From positions 1 to 11,272 of the forward strand of contig JACNJP010000204.1 of assembly GCA_014382465.1 (NCBI GenBank): 11,272 nt of DNA, read 5' to 3'. The notes beneath the pieces are model-generated. The model did not search any database. It was not told the DNA's origin and saw nothing but the letters and a program-made list of their open reading frames with translations. This document shows, one piece after another, positions 5,505 to 11,272 of this stretch. Made by a program: the position numbers and the translations under genes. Position 1 is the first letter of the stretch; the number at the start of each line of letters is the position of its first letter. This DNA comes from Planctomycetota bacterium. GTDB taxonomy: Bacteria; Planctomycetota; UBA1135.

Positions 5505-7079
5505 TCAGTCCGACAGGCTCGGACCGAGGACCTCTTTCGGGATCCAGCCAGCGGCATCGAATTCACCGCTCCGCCAAGTTCCCTGGAGCAGGTCAGCGTC
5601 TTCCATCCACTGGCGGAAGCGCTCCGGGACCCCGTTCACGACCGCCTCCTCGCCGTCGGCCGCGGCCACTCGCAGCGGCTCGACCGAGACCACCCGCGCG
5701 CTGCCCGCCGCGCGGCCGCCCGTCCTCTTCAACTCATGGTTGCACGCGGCGGCCTTGGCCAGCTTGTTCCCCAAACCCGCTTCGAGGTCTTGGACCAGGT
5801 TCTCGGTCCCTTCCTCCAGCTCTCGGTCGGACCACCGGAGAAAGGGCGCGAGCTCAGCGCTGAGGCGGCGGACGGCCTCCTCGCCAGGGGCCTGGAGCAA
5901 GAAGGCCAGGACCTGCTCGCGGACCAGGGTGGACTGCTGCTCGGGCGTCCGCAGCTCCTGGAGGAAGGCGCCGAGCGCTCCGAGCAGCTCGGCTTCCGCC
6001 GCCTGGAGCGGCTTCGATTCCGCCTCGCGCTCCCAGCGGTAGGTCTCCTGCAGCGCTTGGAAGGTCGGCGGACCGGGAGGACCGACGGCTGCGCCATCGT
6101 CCTCTTCGTGGGAGGCGCCGGGTTCCAGTCCGAGGGCCACCTCCAACTGCAGGAAGCACTCCTCCACCGGCGCTCCACCTTTCCGTTGCTGGTCGAAAAG
6201 GCGCAAGGCGAGGGCCGGATCCGGTCGGCCCCCTGCAGCGGGGCAAGCCGGCGCCTCGGCGGGCGCGGCCCGGGAAACGCCGCCCGGGTCCCCGGAGAGC
6301 TCGAAGACCAGCCGCCTGGCCATCTCCAGGTCGGCGCTGGTCTCGAACGCGATCCGGTCCAGCAGCTCAGCCGGCCCGAAGGCGGCCAAGGCCTGCTCCC
6401 AACCGCCGGCCGCCCAGGGCGGCAGGTCTCCCAACACACGGCCCAGGGCCGCGAACGACGCCGCGGCGGCCACTCGGCCATCGGAGACGGGCTCGGACGC
6501 CGCCAGCAGCGGGGCGAACAACCGCTCGCACTCCAGCTGGGACAAGCGGCTTCGAGGCTTCCCGGCCCGGATGGCGTTCAAGTCCCGCTCGACCGCCTCC
6601 GGGAGGCCGGCTGCGGAGCAGGTGAAAGTCCCTGGCAGGGTCTCGTGCATCCCCTCGGCGCCCAGGACGAACCGCCCCACCACCAGGGCTGCCGGCCCCA
6701 GCGCCGGCAAAGGCTGGTCCGGCGCCCAGCGCAGCGCCTGTCCGCTCCACAGATCCTCGAGGAGCAGCTCCCCCACCTCGGATTCGCTCGTCACCAAGTA
6801 GATGCCAAGGAAGCTGTCCAGCAGGCGGCTCCAAGCCGAGTCCTCCGGCAAGTCCGCGGGCGCCCAGGCGATGGCCGGGGGCACTCCCAGGGATTCGGAC
6901 CGGCGCTCCAGCAAGAACCACTCGCGGAAGCGAAGCTGCCGGCCAGGCCCGTCGGCTCCCGGAAACCCGGCCAATGCCGCTTGCCACTCGCGTTCCAACG
7001 CCGCAAATTGGACAACCCTGGCCTCCAGATCTTCGAGGAGCTGGACTGCGGGAGCGAACCGGTGGTCGTTTTCTTGCAT
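5505..7079 (-). CDS. Uncharacterised 524-residue acidic, helix-rich protein
   Basis: I do not recognise this protein with certainty. The ATG at 7079 (MQENDHRFAPAV) is preferred over an upstream in-frame start at 7169, because the first 30 codons of the longer form are Pro/Arg/Ser-rich and run through the start of the divergent gene. Residues 10-45 form an acidic helix. A segment at about 49-160 (FREWFLLERRSES, then YLVTSESEVGELLLEDLWSGQALRW, then ALVVGRFVLGAEG) resembles by eye a domain often seen in SEC-C-motif proteins, but no Cys/His metal-binding SEC-C tail is present. The middle and C-terminal parts are Ala/Leu/Glu-rich helices, followed by a Trp-containing tail (QWMEDADLLQGTW, GWIPKEVLG). 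No signal peptide or membrane segment is seen, so it is likely cytoplasmic. Codon use is like its neighbours. No clear Shine-Dalgarno sequence is visible. Confidence 0.8.
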   Translation of the reverse strand: MQENDHRFAPAVQLLEDLEARVVQFAALEREWQAALAGFPGADGPGRQLRFREWFLLERRSESLGVPPAIAWAPADLPEDSAWSRLLDSFLGIYLVTSESEVGELLLEDLWSGQALRWAPDQPLPALGPAALVVGRFVLGAEGMHETLPGTFTCSAAGLPEAVERDLNAIRAGKPRSRLSQLECERLFAPLLAASEPVSDGRVAAAASFAALGRVLGDLPPWAAGGWEQALAAFGPAELLDRIAFETSADLEMARRLVFELSGDPGGVSRAAPAEAPACPAAGGRPDPALALRLFDQQRKGGAPVEECFLQLEVALGLEPGASHEEDDGAAVGPPGPPTFQALQETYRWEREAESKPLQAAEAELLGALGAFLQELRTPEQQSTLVREQVLAFLLQAPGEEAVRRLSAELAPFLRWSDRELEEGTENLVQDLEAGLGNKLAKAAACNHELKRTGGRAAGSARVVSVEPLRVAAADGEEAVVNGVPERFRQWMEDADLLQGTWRSGEFDAAGWIPKEVLGPSLSD

Positions 7080-7108
7080 CGCTGGCGGGTGGCAGGGCAA
7101 ACTTCGCC

Positions 7109-7633
7109 GTGATCGAATTCCTGGAAGACCTCCGCTGGCTGGACTGGGTCGGATCGGCCCTGGCCGCATACGGAATCGTTGCCGGGGCCTTCCGGGGCAC
7201 CGTACACCAGTTTATCCGCTTGCTGGTCCTGATGGTCGCCCTGGCCCTGGTCGGGTTGCTCGGCACCCCATTGCTGCAGGCGATGAGTTCCTTCCTCGAT
7301 GAGGGCGCAGACGCCGCCCTCCTGACTTCCCGGCTCGAGCTCGCGCTGGTCGTGGTCCTGCTGCCGAGCCTCACCCTGCTGAGGCGGTTCCTGGCCGGAG
7401 AGAGCAAGGGGCCGACCGGTTGGGCTGCCCGCACCGGCGGCGCTCTAGCCGGCCTGCTGGCGTCGCTGGTGCTGGCGACGGTGGTCGGTTGCGCCGCCTT
7501 CTGGATCGACGGTGGCCACGTTCCTGTCGCCGCCAAGGCGAGTAAGATCGGACGCACGGTCGCCGAGGGCGCCAGCCGGATCCCCTGTCCGCCGCGCCCC
7601 TCCTTCCTGGTGCCGCGGGCCTTCCCGCGCTGA
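7109..7633 (+). CDS. CvpA-like inner-membrane protein
   Basis: The product is 174 residues from the GTG at 7109. The start is chosen because upstream sequence in the same frame lacks membrane character and overlaps the divergent gene. There are four likely membrane segments at about 13-27, 35-57, 76-95 and 107-131. The first carries a GxxRG turn (GAFRG, 26-30) like the GxxRG of CvpA proteins, and the overall size (160-200 residues, four helices) fits. CvpA was first linked to colicin V export in E. coli, and homologues are tied to envelope stress tolerance. The precise activity is not established. The C-terminus (SRIPCPPRPSFLVPRAFPR) is short and cytoplasmic or unstructured. The divergent gene starts only 29 bp away, and the 3' end is 7 bp from the convergent 185-residue gene. 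A generic small membrane protein is the alternative. Confidence 0.72.
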   Translation: MIEFLEDLRWLDWVGSALAAYGIVAGAFRGTVHQFIRLLVLMVALALVGLLGTPLLQAMSSFLDEGADAALLTSRLELALVVVLLPSLTLLRRFLAGESKGPTGWAARTGGALAGLLASLVLATVVGCAAFWIDGGHVPVAAKASKIGRTVAEGASRIPCPPRPSFLVPRAFPR

Positions 7634-7640
7634 TGTCAGC

Positions 7641-8198
7641 CTAGGAGGGCCGGGCGGCGGTTCGGGGCTGGACCCCGAGTTCCAGACCGCCTGTCGTCGC
7701 GCGGACCCCCTCGAGATGATCGAAGAGCTGCCTCCACCATCCGGGCAGCTCGGCGCCCGGCTCGGAGGATCGCAGAACGAGGCACCCGTCCTCGGCGGCC
7801 CAGCGAGGCTCCGCGCCCCCGACGAGGACCACCCAGGCAGCCGCGGCCAGCGCCCGGCGCGGGTCGAGGTCGGGCAGGCCGGCCGCTCGCGCCTCCTCCG
7901 GCGCGCCCAGACCGAGCGCCGCGTGCAAGAGGACCGCGGCGCGGTCACCCTCGAGGAGGGCCTCGATCCCGCCGGAGGCCAGCAAACCGCAATCCATGAG
8001 CCAGCTCAGCCTCCCGATCAGGTCCCGGTCCTCGAGGCAGCGCTCCTCGACCGCGGCCTGCTTGTCGGGCGGCGCGCCGAACAGGGCCCAGCCGTCGATG
8101 AGGTTGCGGTTTCCGGCCAGGCGGTGGAGCGTCGAACGGGCCGCCCGATCGAGCAGTCGCCGGAGAGTGTCCTCCGGAGGCGCCGGGGAGGTTGCCAT
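7641..8198 (-). CDS. Hypothetical protein, 185 residues
   Basis: I do not recognise this protein. The frame runs from ATG 8198 to TAG 7643-7641, with GC-ending codon use like that of neighbouring genes. It is rich in Ala, Leu, Gly and Arg. The first two thirds look helical (for example TLRRLLDRAARSTLHRLAG, GIEALLEGDRAAVLLHAALGLG). A hydrophobic patch, ALAAAAWVVLVGG (116-128), looks too short and too embedded for a confident membrane helix. The C-terminal part (WWRQLFDHLEGVRATTGGLELGV) may be a helix followed by a strand. No signal peptide, metal site or nucleotide-binding motif is visible. It follows the FG-GAP gene by 99 bp on the same strand, but a hairpin terminator lies between them. It overlaps nothing and is convergent with the CvpA-like gene. 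Confidence 0.65.
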   Translation of the reverse strand: MATSPAPPEDTLRRLLDRAARSTLHRLAGNRNLIDGWALFGAPPDKQAAVEERCLEDRDLIGRLSWLMDCGLLASGGIEALLEGDRAAVLLHAALGLGAPEEARAAGLPDLDPRRALAAAAWVVLVGGAEPRWAAEDGCLVLRSSEPGAELPGWWRQLFDHLEGVRATTGGLELGVQPRTAARPS

Positions 8199-8246
8199 GG
8201 CGGGCCGAGCTTATCGGGGAGCCGCGGGCGGGACAAACGAGAGAGA

Positions 8247-8273
8247 GCCGGGCGCTCCGAAGGAACGCCCGGC
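8247..8273 (-). terminator. Hairpin terminator of the FG-GAP gene
   Basis: GCCGGGCG (8247-8254) pairs with CGCCCGGC (8266-8273). Inside, TCC/GGA extend the stem after one mismatch, around a GAA loop. On the minus strand it starts 24 nt after the TAA at 8300-8298 and is followed by a pyrimidine-rich stretch (TCTCTCTCGTTTG) rather than a pure T-run. It fits a factor-independent terminator in a GC-rich genome. Confidence 0.6.
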
Positions 8274-8297
8274 CCTCGTGGGATCGAACCCGACCGG

Positions 8298-10517
8298 TTA
8301 CAGGATGGTGGTCGCGATCGGGTTGGTCAGGATGCCCTGGGTCTGGTTGAGACCGTGGAGCCACACGTTCGCCCCCGCGGCGATCGGCGGCACCGGAGCG
8401 ACGAGCTGGGCCACTCCGAGGGCGTTGGCGGTCATCGGCGGCAGGGCGACGTACGGCGGGGTCAGGTAGACCTGGCCGAAGGGGGTGTTGATCGGGCCGC
8501 CGCCGAACTTGGAGTAGCCCACCAGGCAGCGGTCGCCCGGGTTGTTGTTGGTGACCTCGATCGTGGCAAGCATCCCGGCGATCAGGTTGTAGACCGCCAG
8601 GGTCGGCGGCTGCGGGCCGGAGCTGTGCACCGAGACGTCGTCGATGCAGATGCCGTCGTTGAGGCCGAGCTCGAAGTTGTCCGACTGGGCGAGCGCCAGG
8701 TAGAAGTCACCGGCCGTCGACACCGAGGAGGTGCTGAGGTCGATGCCGGTCTGCGCGTCCCAGGCGGTGGTCGAGACGCCCAGCCAGCTGGTGAACATCC
8801 GCTCCCACACCACGCCGTCGTCGGAGACCCAGACGCCGTCGTCCAGGCTGCCCTCCTCACCCAGGTTGAAGGCTTGGAAGTCCAGCACCAAGCCCGGGTT
8901 GCCGGCGCCGTTGAGGCCGATCACCAGGGCGTTGCTGACGTCGTGGTTGGTGCTCATGCCGTTGGGGTTGCCCCCCATCTCCAGCATGTAGGCGCCGCTG
9001 TAGGGCGTGACCCCGCCGCCACCGGCGGTCGGTCCGTTCTGGCCGATGTTGCACCAGGCGTCCGGGTCGATCACGCGCAGCGCGGTCAGCAGTTCGTTGA
9101 TTGTCATGTGGGCCGGCAAGACGCCGAGGTAGCTGTCGAAGTTGTCGGCGTAGCCGGCGCCGACCGCGACGAAGCTGTTCGGGATGAAGGGCCACCGGAG
9201 CGGCGGCGGAGGCGGGACCTGGGTCACGTCGTAGACGATCGCGTATCCCTGGCCGTTGCCGCCCGAGGAGCCGTACTGGGAGGCACCGCCGATGAAGTCC
9301 TCGATGCCGTCGTTGTTGACGTCGCCGGCGCGGCTGCAGGCGAAGCCCATCCGGTCCGACACCTGGCCTTCGGCCTGCTGATGGATGGCGAAGGTGGCGC
9401 CGTCGAAGACGTAGACGATGCCGACGTCGAGGTTGGCCCCGGAGTCGTCGCGCCAGGCGCCGACCAGGAATTCTTCGACGCCGTCGCCGGTGATGTCGGC
9501 GAAATCACCGCACGAGTAGCCGAACTCGCCGTTGGTCATGGTCCCCCGGAGGGTGGCGACCGTGGCCCCGGTGTCGCCGCGGTAGACCCGCGCCATGCCG
9601 GAGCTGGTGCCGTTGGTGTCGTCGCCGGTGGCGGTGGCCAGGAGGTCGGCGCGGCCGTCGCCGGTGACGTCGCCGATCAGCGCGACATCGGCGCCGAGGT
9701 GGTCCTGGGCGGTGTCGCCGTAGACGGTGGTGATGGCGAGACCGGTCGCGCCCGAGAAGACCCAGACGGCGCCGCTGTTGAGGGCCACGGTGTCGTCGCC
9801 GTAGACGCCGACCGCGATGTCGTTGACGCCGTCGCCGTCGACGTCACGGCCGCCGGCCACCGAGTAGCCGAACTGGAGGTTGGCGCTGGTGCCGCCGGTG
9901 AGGGTCCAGATGACCGCGCCGGTGGCGCCTGAGTACACCTTGACGTAGCCCGGGTTGGCGCTCGAGCTGTCGTAGCGCTGGCGGGCGGCCACGATGACGT
10001 CGTCGTAGCCGTCGCCGTTGATGTCGCCCGCGCCGGCGATGTCGCAGCCGAGCATGTCGGTGGCGGTCGGGCCGTCCCACTGGTGGATGACGAAGAAGCC
10101 GGACCCGGAGTAGACCCGGGCCATGCCGCCGCCGACGGCCAGGTTGTCGTCCAGCATCGCGCCGATCGCGAAGTCCGGGACGCCGTCGTTGTTGACGTCG
10201 CCGACGCCCGCGACCACGCCACCGAACTCATCGGCCTGGTTGTCGCCGTCGATGCTGAGGATGGCCGTGCCGGCGAAGCCGTCGAAGAGACGGGCCATGC
10301 CGGAGTCCTGGCCATTGTTGTCGTCCAGCGGGGCGCCGGCGATGAACTCGTCGAAGCCGTCGCTGTTGATGTCGCCCACCCAGCTCACGGCACGGCCGAG
10401 ACCGTCGTAGGCGCTGTCACCGAGGACTTGATGGATCGGACCCTGGGCAGCCAACGGACCTGCCGCGAGCAGGGCGGCCGCCGGCAGGGAGAGAGAAAGG
10501 AAGGAGAACGGGCGCAC
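8298..10517 (-). CDS. Secreted seven-repeat FG-GAP (integrin-like) beta-propeller protein
   Basis: The product is 739 residues from the GTG at 10517, which has CAGGAG 7 nt upstream (10530-10525) and leads straight into a signal peptide (RPFSFLSLSLPAAALLAAG, cleaved near LAA-Q25). The frame is open to 10757, but that would bury the signal. From about 30 to 440 there are seven FG-GAP repeats, each with a Ca2+-binding D-x-N/T/D-x-D-G-x-x-D/E loop (GDINSDGFDEF, GDVNNDGVPDF, GDINGDGYDDV, RDVDGDGVNDI, GDVTGDGRADL, ADITGDGVEEF, GDVNNDGIEDF). Seven repeats match a complete integrin-alpha-type propeller. A PPPPP linker leads to a region at about 450-634 that looks like a jelly-roll or lectin-like fold (DGVWVSDDGVVWERMF, then GICIDDVSVHS). 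The C-terminal 105 residues form a Pro/Gly-rich beta module ending in LTNPIATTIL. It is probably extracellular or surface-bound and calcium-dependent, in adhesion or carbohydrate/protein binding. The ligand is unknown. Confidence 0.92.
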   Translation of the reverse strand: MRPFSFLSLSLPAAALLAAGPLAAQGPIHQVLGDSAYDGLGRAVSWVGDINSDGFDEFIAGAPLDDNNGQDSGMARLFDGFAGTAILSIDGDNQADEFGGVVAGVGDVNNDGVPDFAIGAMLDDNLAVGGGMARVYSGSGFFVIHQWDGPTATDMLGCDIAGAGDINGDGYDDVIVAARQRYDSSSANPGYVKVYSGATGAVIWTLTGGTSANLQFGYSVAGGRDVDGDGVNDIAVGVYGDDTVALNSGAVWVFSGATGLAITTVYGDTAQDHLGADVALIGDVTGDGRADLLATATGDDTNGTSSGMARVYRGDTGATVATLRGTMTNGEFGYSCGDFADITGDGVEEFLVGAWRDDSGANLDVGIVYVFDGATFAIHQQAEGQVSDRMGFACSRAGDVNNDGIEDFIGGASQYGSSGGNGQGYAIVYDVTQVPPPPPLRWPFIPNSFVAVGAGYADNFDSYLGVLPAHMTINELLTALRVIDPDAWCNIGQNGPTAGGGGVTPYSGAYMLEMGGNPNGMSTNHDVSNALVIGLNGAGNPGLVLDFQAFNLGEEGSLDDGVWVSDDGVVWERMFTSWLGVSTTAWDAQTGIDLSTSSVSTAGDFYLALAQSDNFELGLNDGICIDDVSVHSSGPQPPTLAVYNLIAGMLATIEVTNNNPGDRCLVGYSKFGGGPINTPFGQVYLTPPYVALPPMTANALGVAQLVAPVPPIAAGANVWLHGLNQTQGILTNPIATTIL

Positions 10518-10873
10518 TCGGGCACTCCTGGTCAGGAACTTCAGGGGATGATGACGAGGCGGCGGTGGAGCGAGGCGAGGGATAGGCCTTCGCGACGCCG
10601 ACTGCCGCTCCTCCATCATGCCACGGATCGAGCGCCCGGCTGAGCCTCCTGTGCCTGAATTTCGGATTTCCAAGTTCCCTGGCCAGGGGAGGTGGTGGAG
10701 ACCGCGATACCCGGACCGAGGACCCGAATCCGGCCCAGGAGAGTGGCCCCGACACATCCTAAATATTTGTATGGATTGAGGTTATGGCGAAGATCGGGGC
10801 CCGTCCGAGGCCAGACCCGAGCGGCCGACGCAAAGCACGGCGAGGACCGCGAGTTGGGCGGACCCGGGGCCAC
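10518..10873. other. Spacer upstream of the FG-GAP gene with one AT-rich patch
   Basis: No convincing gene is seen in these 356 bases. Frames crossing it have unusual amino-acid make-up and no supported start. The one feature is an AT-rich patch at 10758-10785 (around AAATATTT, 10761-10768) in otherwise GC-rich DNA. It may hold the promoter of the FG-GAP gene, which would give a leader of roughly 240 nt, but I cannot place confident -35 and -10 boxes. Confidence 0.35.
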
Positions 10874-11189
10874 TCAAGGGGGCCGGATTCGCCCTGTCTC
10901 CCTGACCACCACCAGCGCCTGATCCCTCGATGACTCCATCCTCCACGAGACTTGGCCGTCGCTCCAGGTCACCGTGAGCTTGGCGGTGGCGCTGATGTCG
11001 CGGAAGCGGACCCGTCGCCGTGGTCCTCATACAACTGGTCGGGCACCGCCGGGAACCCCATCGGACCGGCGAAGACCCGCTCCTCCATGAAGCGGAACTG
11101 CGGCTCGGGTCCCTGGGCGTCGAGGACCACCTTGCCCGAAGGGAGGTCATCCAGGTAGGCCGGACCGCCGCCGATCGCGAAGCCAGGGA
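10874..11189 (-). pseudogene. Small frameshifted coding remnant next to tRNA-Leu
   Basis: Two overlapping minus-strand frames look protein-like only when joined. The first, from about 11130 or 11088 leftward, reads FRFMEERVFAGPMGFP and then AVPDQLYEDHGD. The second reads VRFRDISATAKLTVTW, SDGQVSWRMESSRDQALVVV and RETGRIRPP, ending at TGA 10876-10874. The switch falls near 11009-11016. One extra C there would give a continuous GDRVRFRDI. Without it the first frame drifts into a Ser/Pro-rich tail and stops near 10970. In-frame starts are GTG 11130 or ATG 11088, neither with a strong ribosome binding site, and the frame is open back through the tRNA. The function is not recognised. It could be a decaying gene, an assembly or sequencing error in a live small gene, or less likely a programmed -1 shift. 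The 5' end is uncertain. Confidence 0.4.
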
Positions 11190-11272
11190 TGGTGCCGGAG
11201 AGGGGACTCGAACCCCTACTCCCTTGCGGGAAACGGATTTTGAATCCGTCGCGTCTGCCAATTCCGCCACTC
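11190..11272 (-). tRNA. tRNA-Leu (anticodon CAA), 5' end cut by the window edge
   Basis: On the minus strand, the D-arm sequence GTGGCGGAATTGGCAGACGC is followed by an anticodon stem-loop ACGGA-TTCAAAA-TCCGT, giving anticodon CAA (11242-11240). A long class II variable arm with a CCC/GGG stem comes next. The T-arm has GGTTCGAGTCC, and the acceptor 3' strand is CTCCGGC-A-CCA. CCA is encoded (11192-11190). The visible 5' GAG pairs with the acceptor end, so only about four 5' bases (expected GCCG) are outside the window. It decodes UUG leucine codons. Confidence 0.95.

Noticed and set aside
8247..8273. Hairpin considered as a CRISPR repeat or mobile-element end
   Set aside because: It occurs once, has no spacers or matching partner in the window, and its position after a stop codon fits a terminator.
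7512..9932. 806-codon plus-strand open frame opposite the FG-GAP gene
   Set aside because: Its Val/Asp/Gly-rich repeats are the mirror of the FG-GAP repeats, and no start signal or domain is seen.
10518..10757. N-terminal extension of the FG-GAP protein
   Set aside because: Pro/Arg/His-rich extension without family likeness. GTG at 10517 has a well-placed CAGGAG and leads directly into a signal peptide.
10782..11270. Minus-strand frame starting MAELADATDSKSVSRKGVGV
   Set aside because: This is the familiar false translation of a tRNA-Leu gene. The rest of the frame is low-quality sequence.
1..11272. Search for insertion sequences, integrases, defence systems or a biosynthetic cluster
   Set aside because: No transposase, integrase, nuclease, restriction enzyme, toxin-antitoxin or synthase motifs were seen in any frame I judged real.

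Overview
This is a GC-rich bacterial window whose genes use mostly G or C at third codon positions. It carries secreted HEAT-repeat proteins and a secreted seven-repeat FG-GAP protein. The FG-GAP protein ends in a Gly/Pro-rich module of a kind I associate with large secreted proteins of Planctomycetota (for example the Saltatorellus-like lineage). A planctomycete or a similar deep-branching environmental bacterium is therefore the most likely source. This rests on protein architecture only, since no marker gene is present.

Layout, left to right. (1) 1-3774, minus strand: two tandem paralogous genes for exported HEAT-repeat proteins; the second gene in transcription order runs off the left edge. 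(2) 3862-4458, plus strand: a histidine phosphatase of the phosphoglycerate mutase/CobC type. (3) 4470-4985, minus strand, convergent with it: a MaoC-like hydratase. (4) 4954-5159: an unusual patch at and upstream of the MaoC start. Three DnaA-box-like 9-mers lie at exact 12-bp spacing, followed by an AT-rich 14-bp perfect palindrome and a fourth inverted box. This is a candidate replication origin or DnaA-responsive control region. (5) 5186-5494, plus strand: a small protein resembling the Nfu N-terminal domain. (6) 5505-7079, minus strand: a 524-residue protein of unknown function, divergent from a CvpA-like membrane protein (7109-7633, plus strand). (7) 7641-8198, minus strand: an orphan 185-residue protein. 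(8) 8298-10517, minus strand: the FG-GAP beta-propeller protein, with a hairpin terminator after it. (9) 10518-10873: a spacer with one AT-rich patch. (10) 10874-11189, minus strand: a small coding remnant that needs a one-base frameshift to read through. (11) 11190-11272: a tRNA-Leu(CAA) with encoded CCA, cut by the window edge.

The genes do not form one pathway. Strand changes are frequent and most genes look individually transcribed. The secreted HEAT pair and the FG-GAP protein point to cell-surface or periplasmic protein scaffolding. The MaoC, phosphatase, Nfu-like and CvpA-like genes look like ordinary housekeeping or accessory functions. The most interesting signals are the DnaA-box-like array and the frameshifted gene beside the tRNA.
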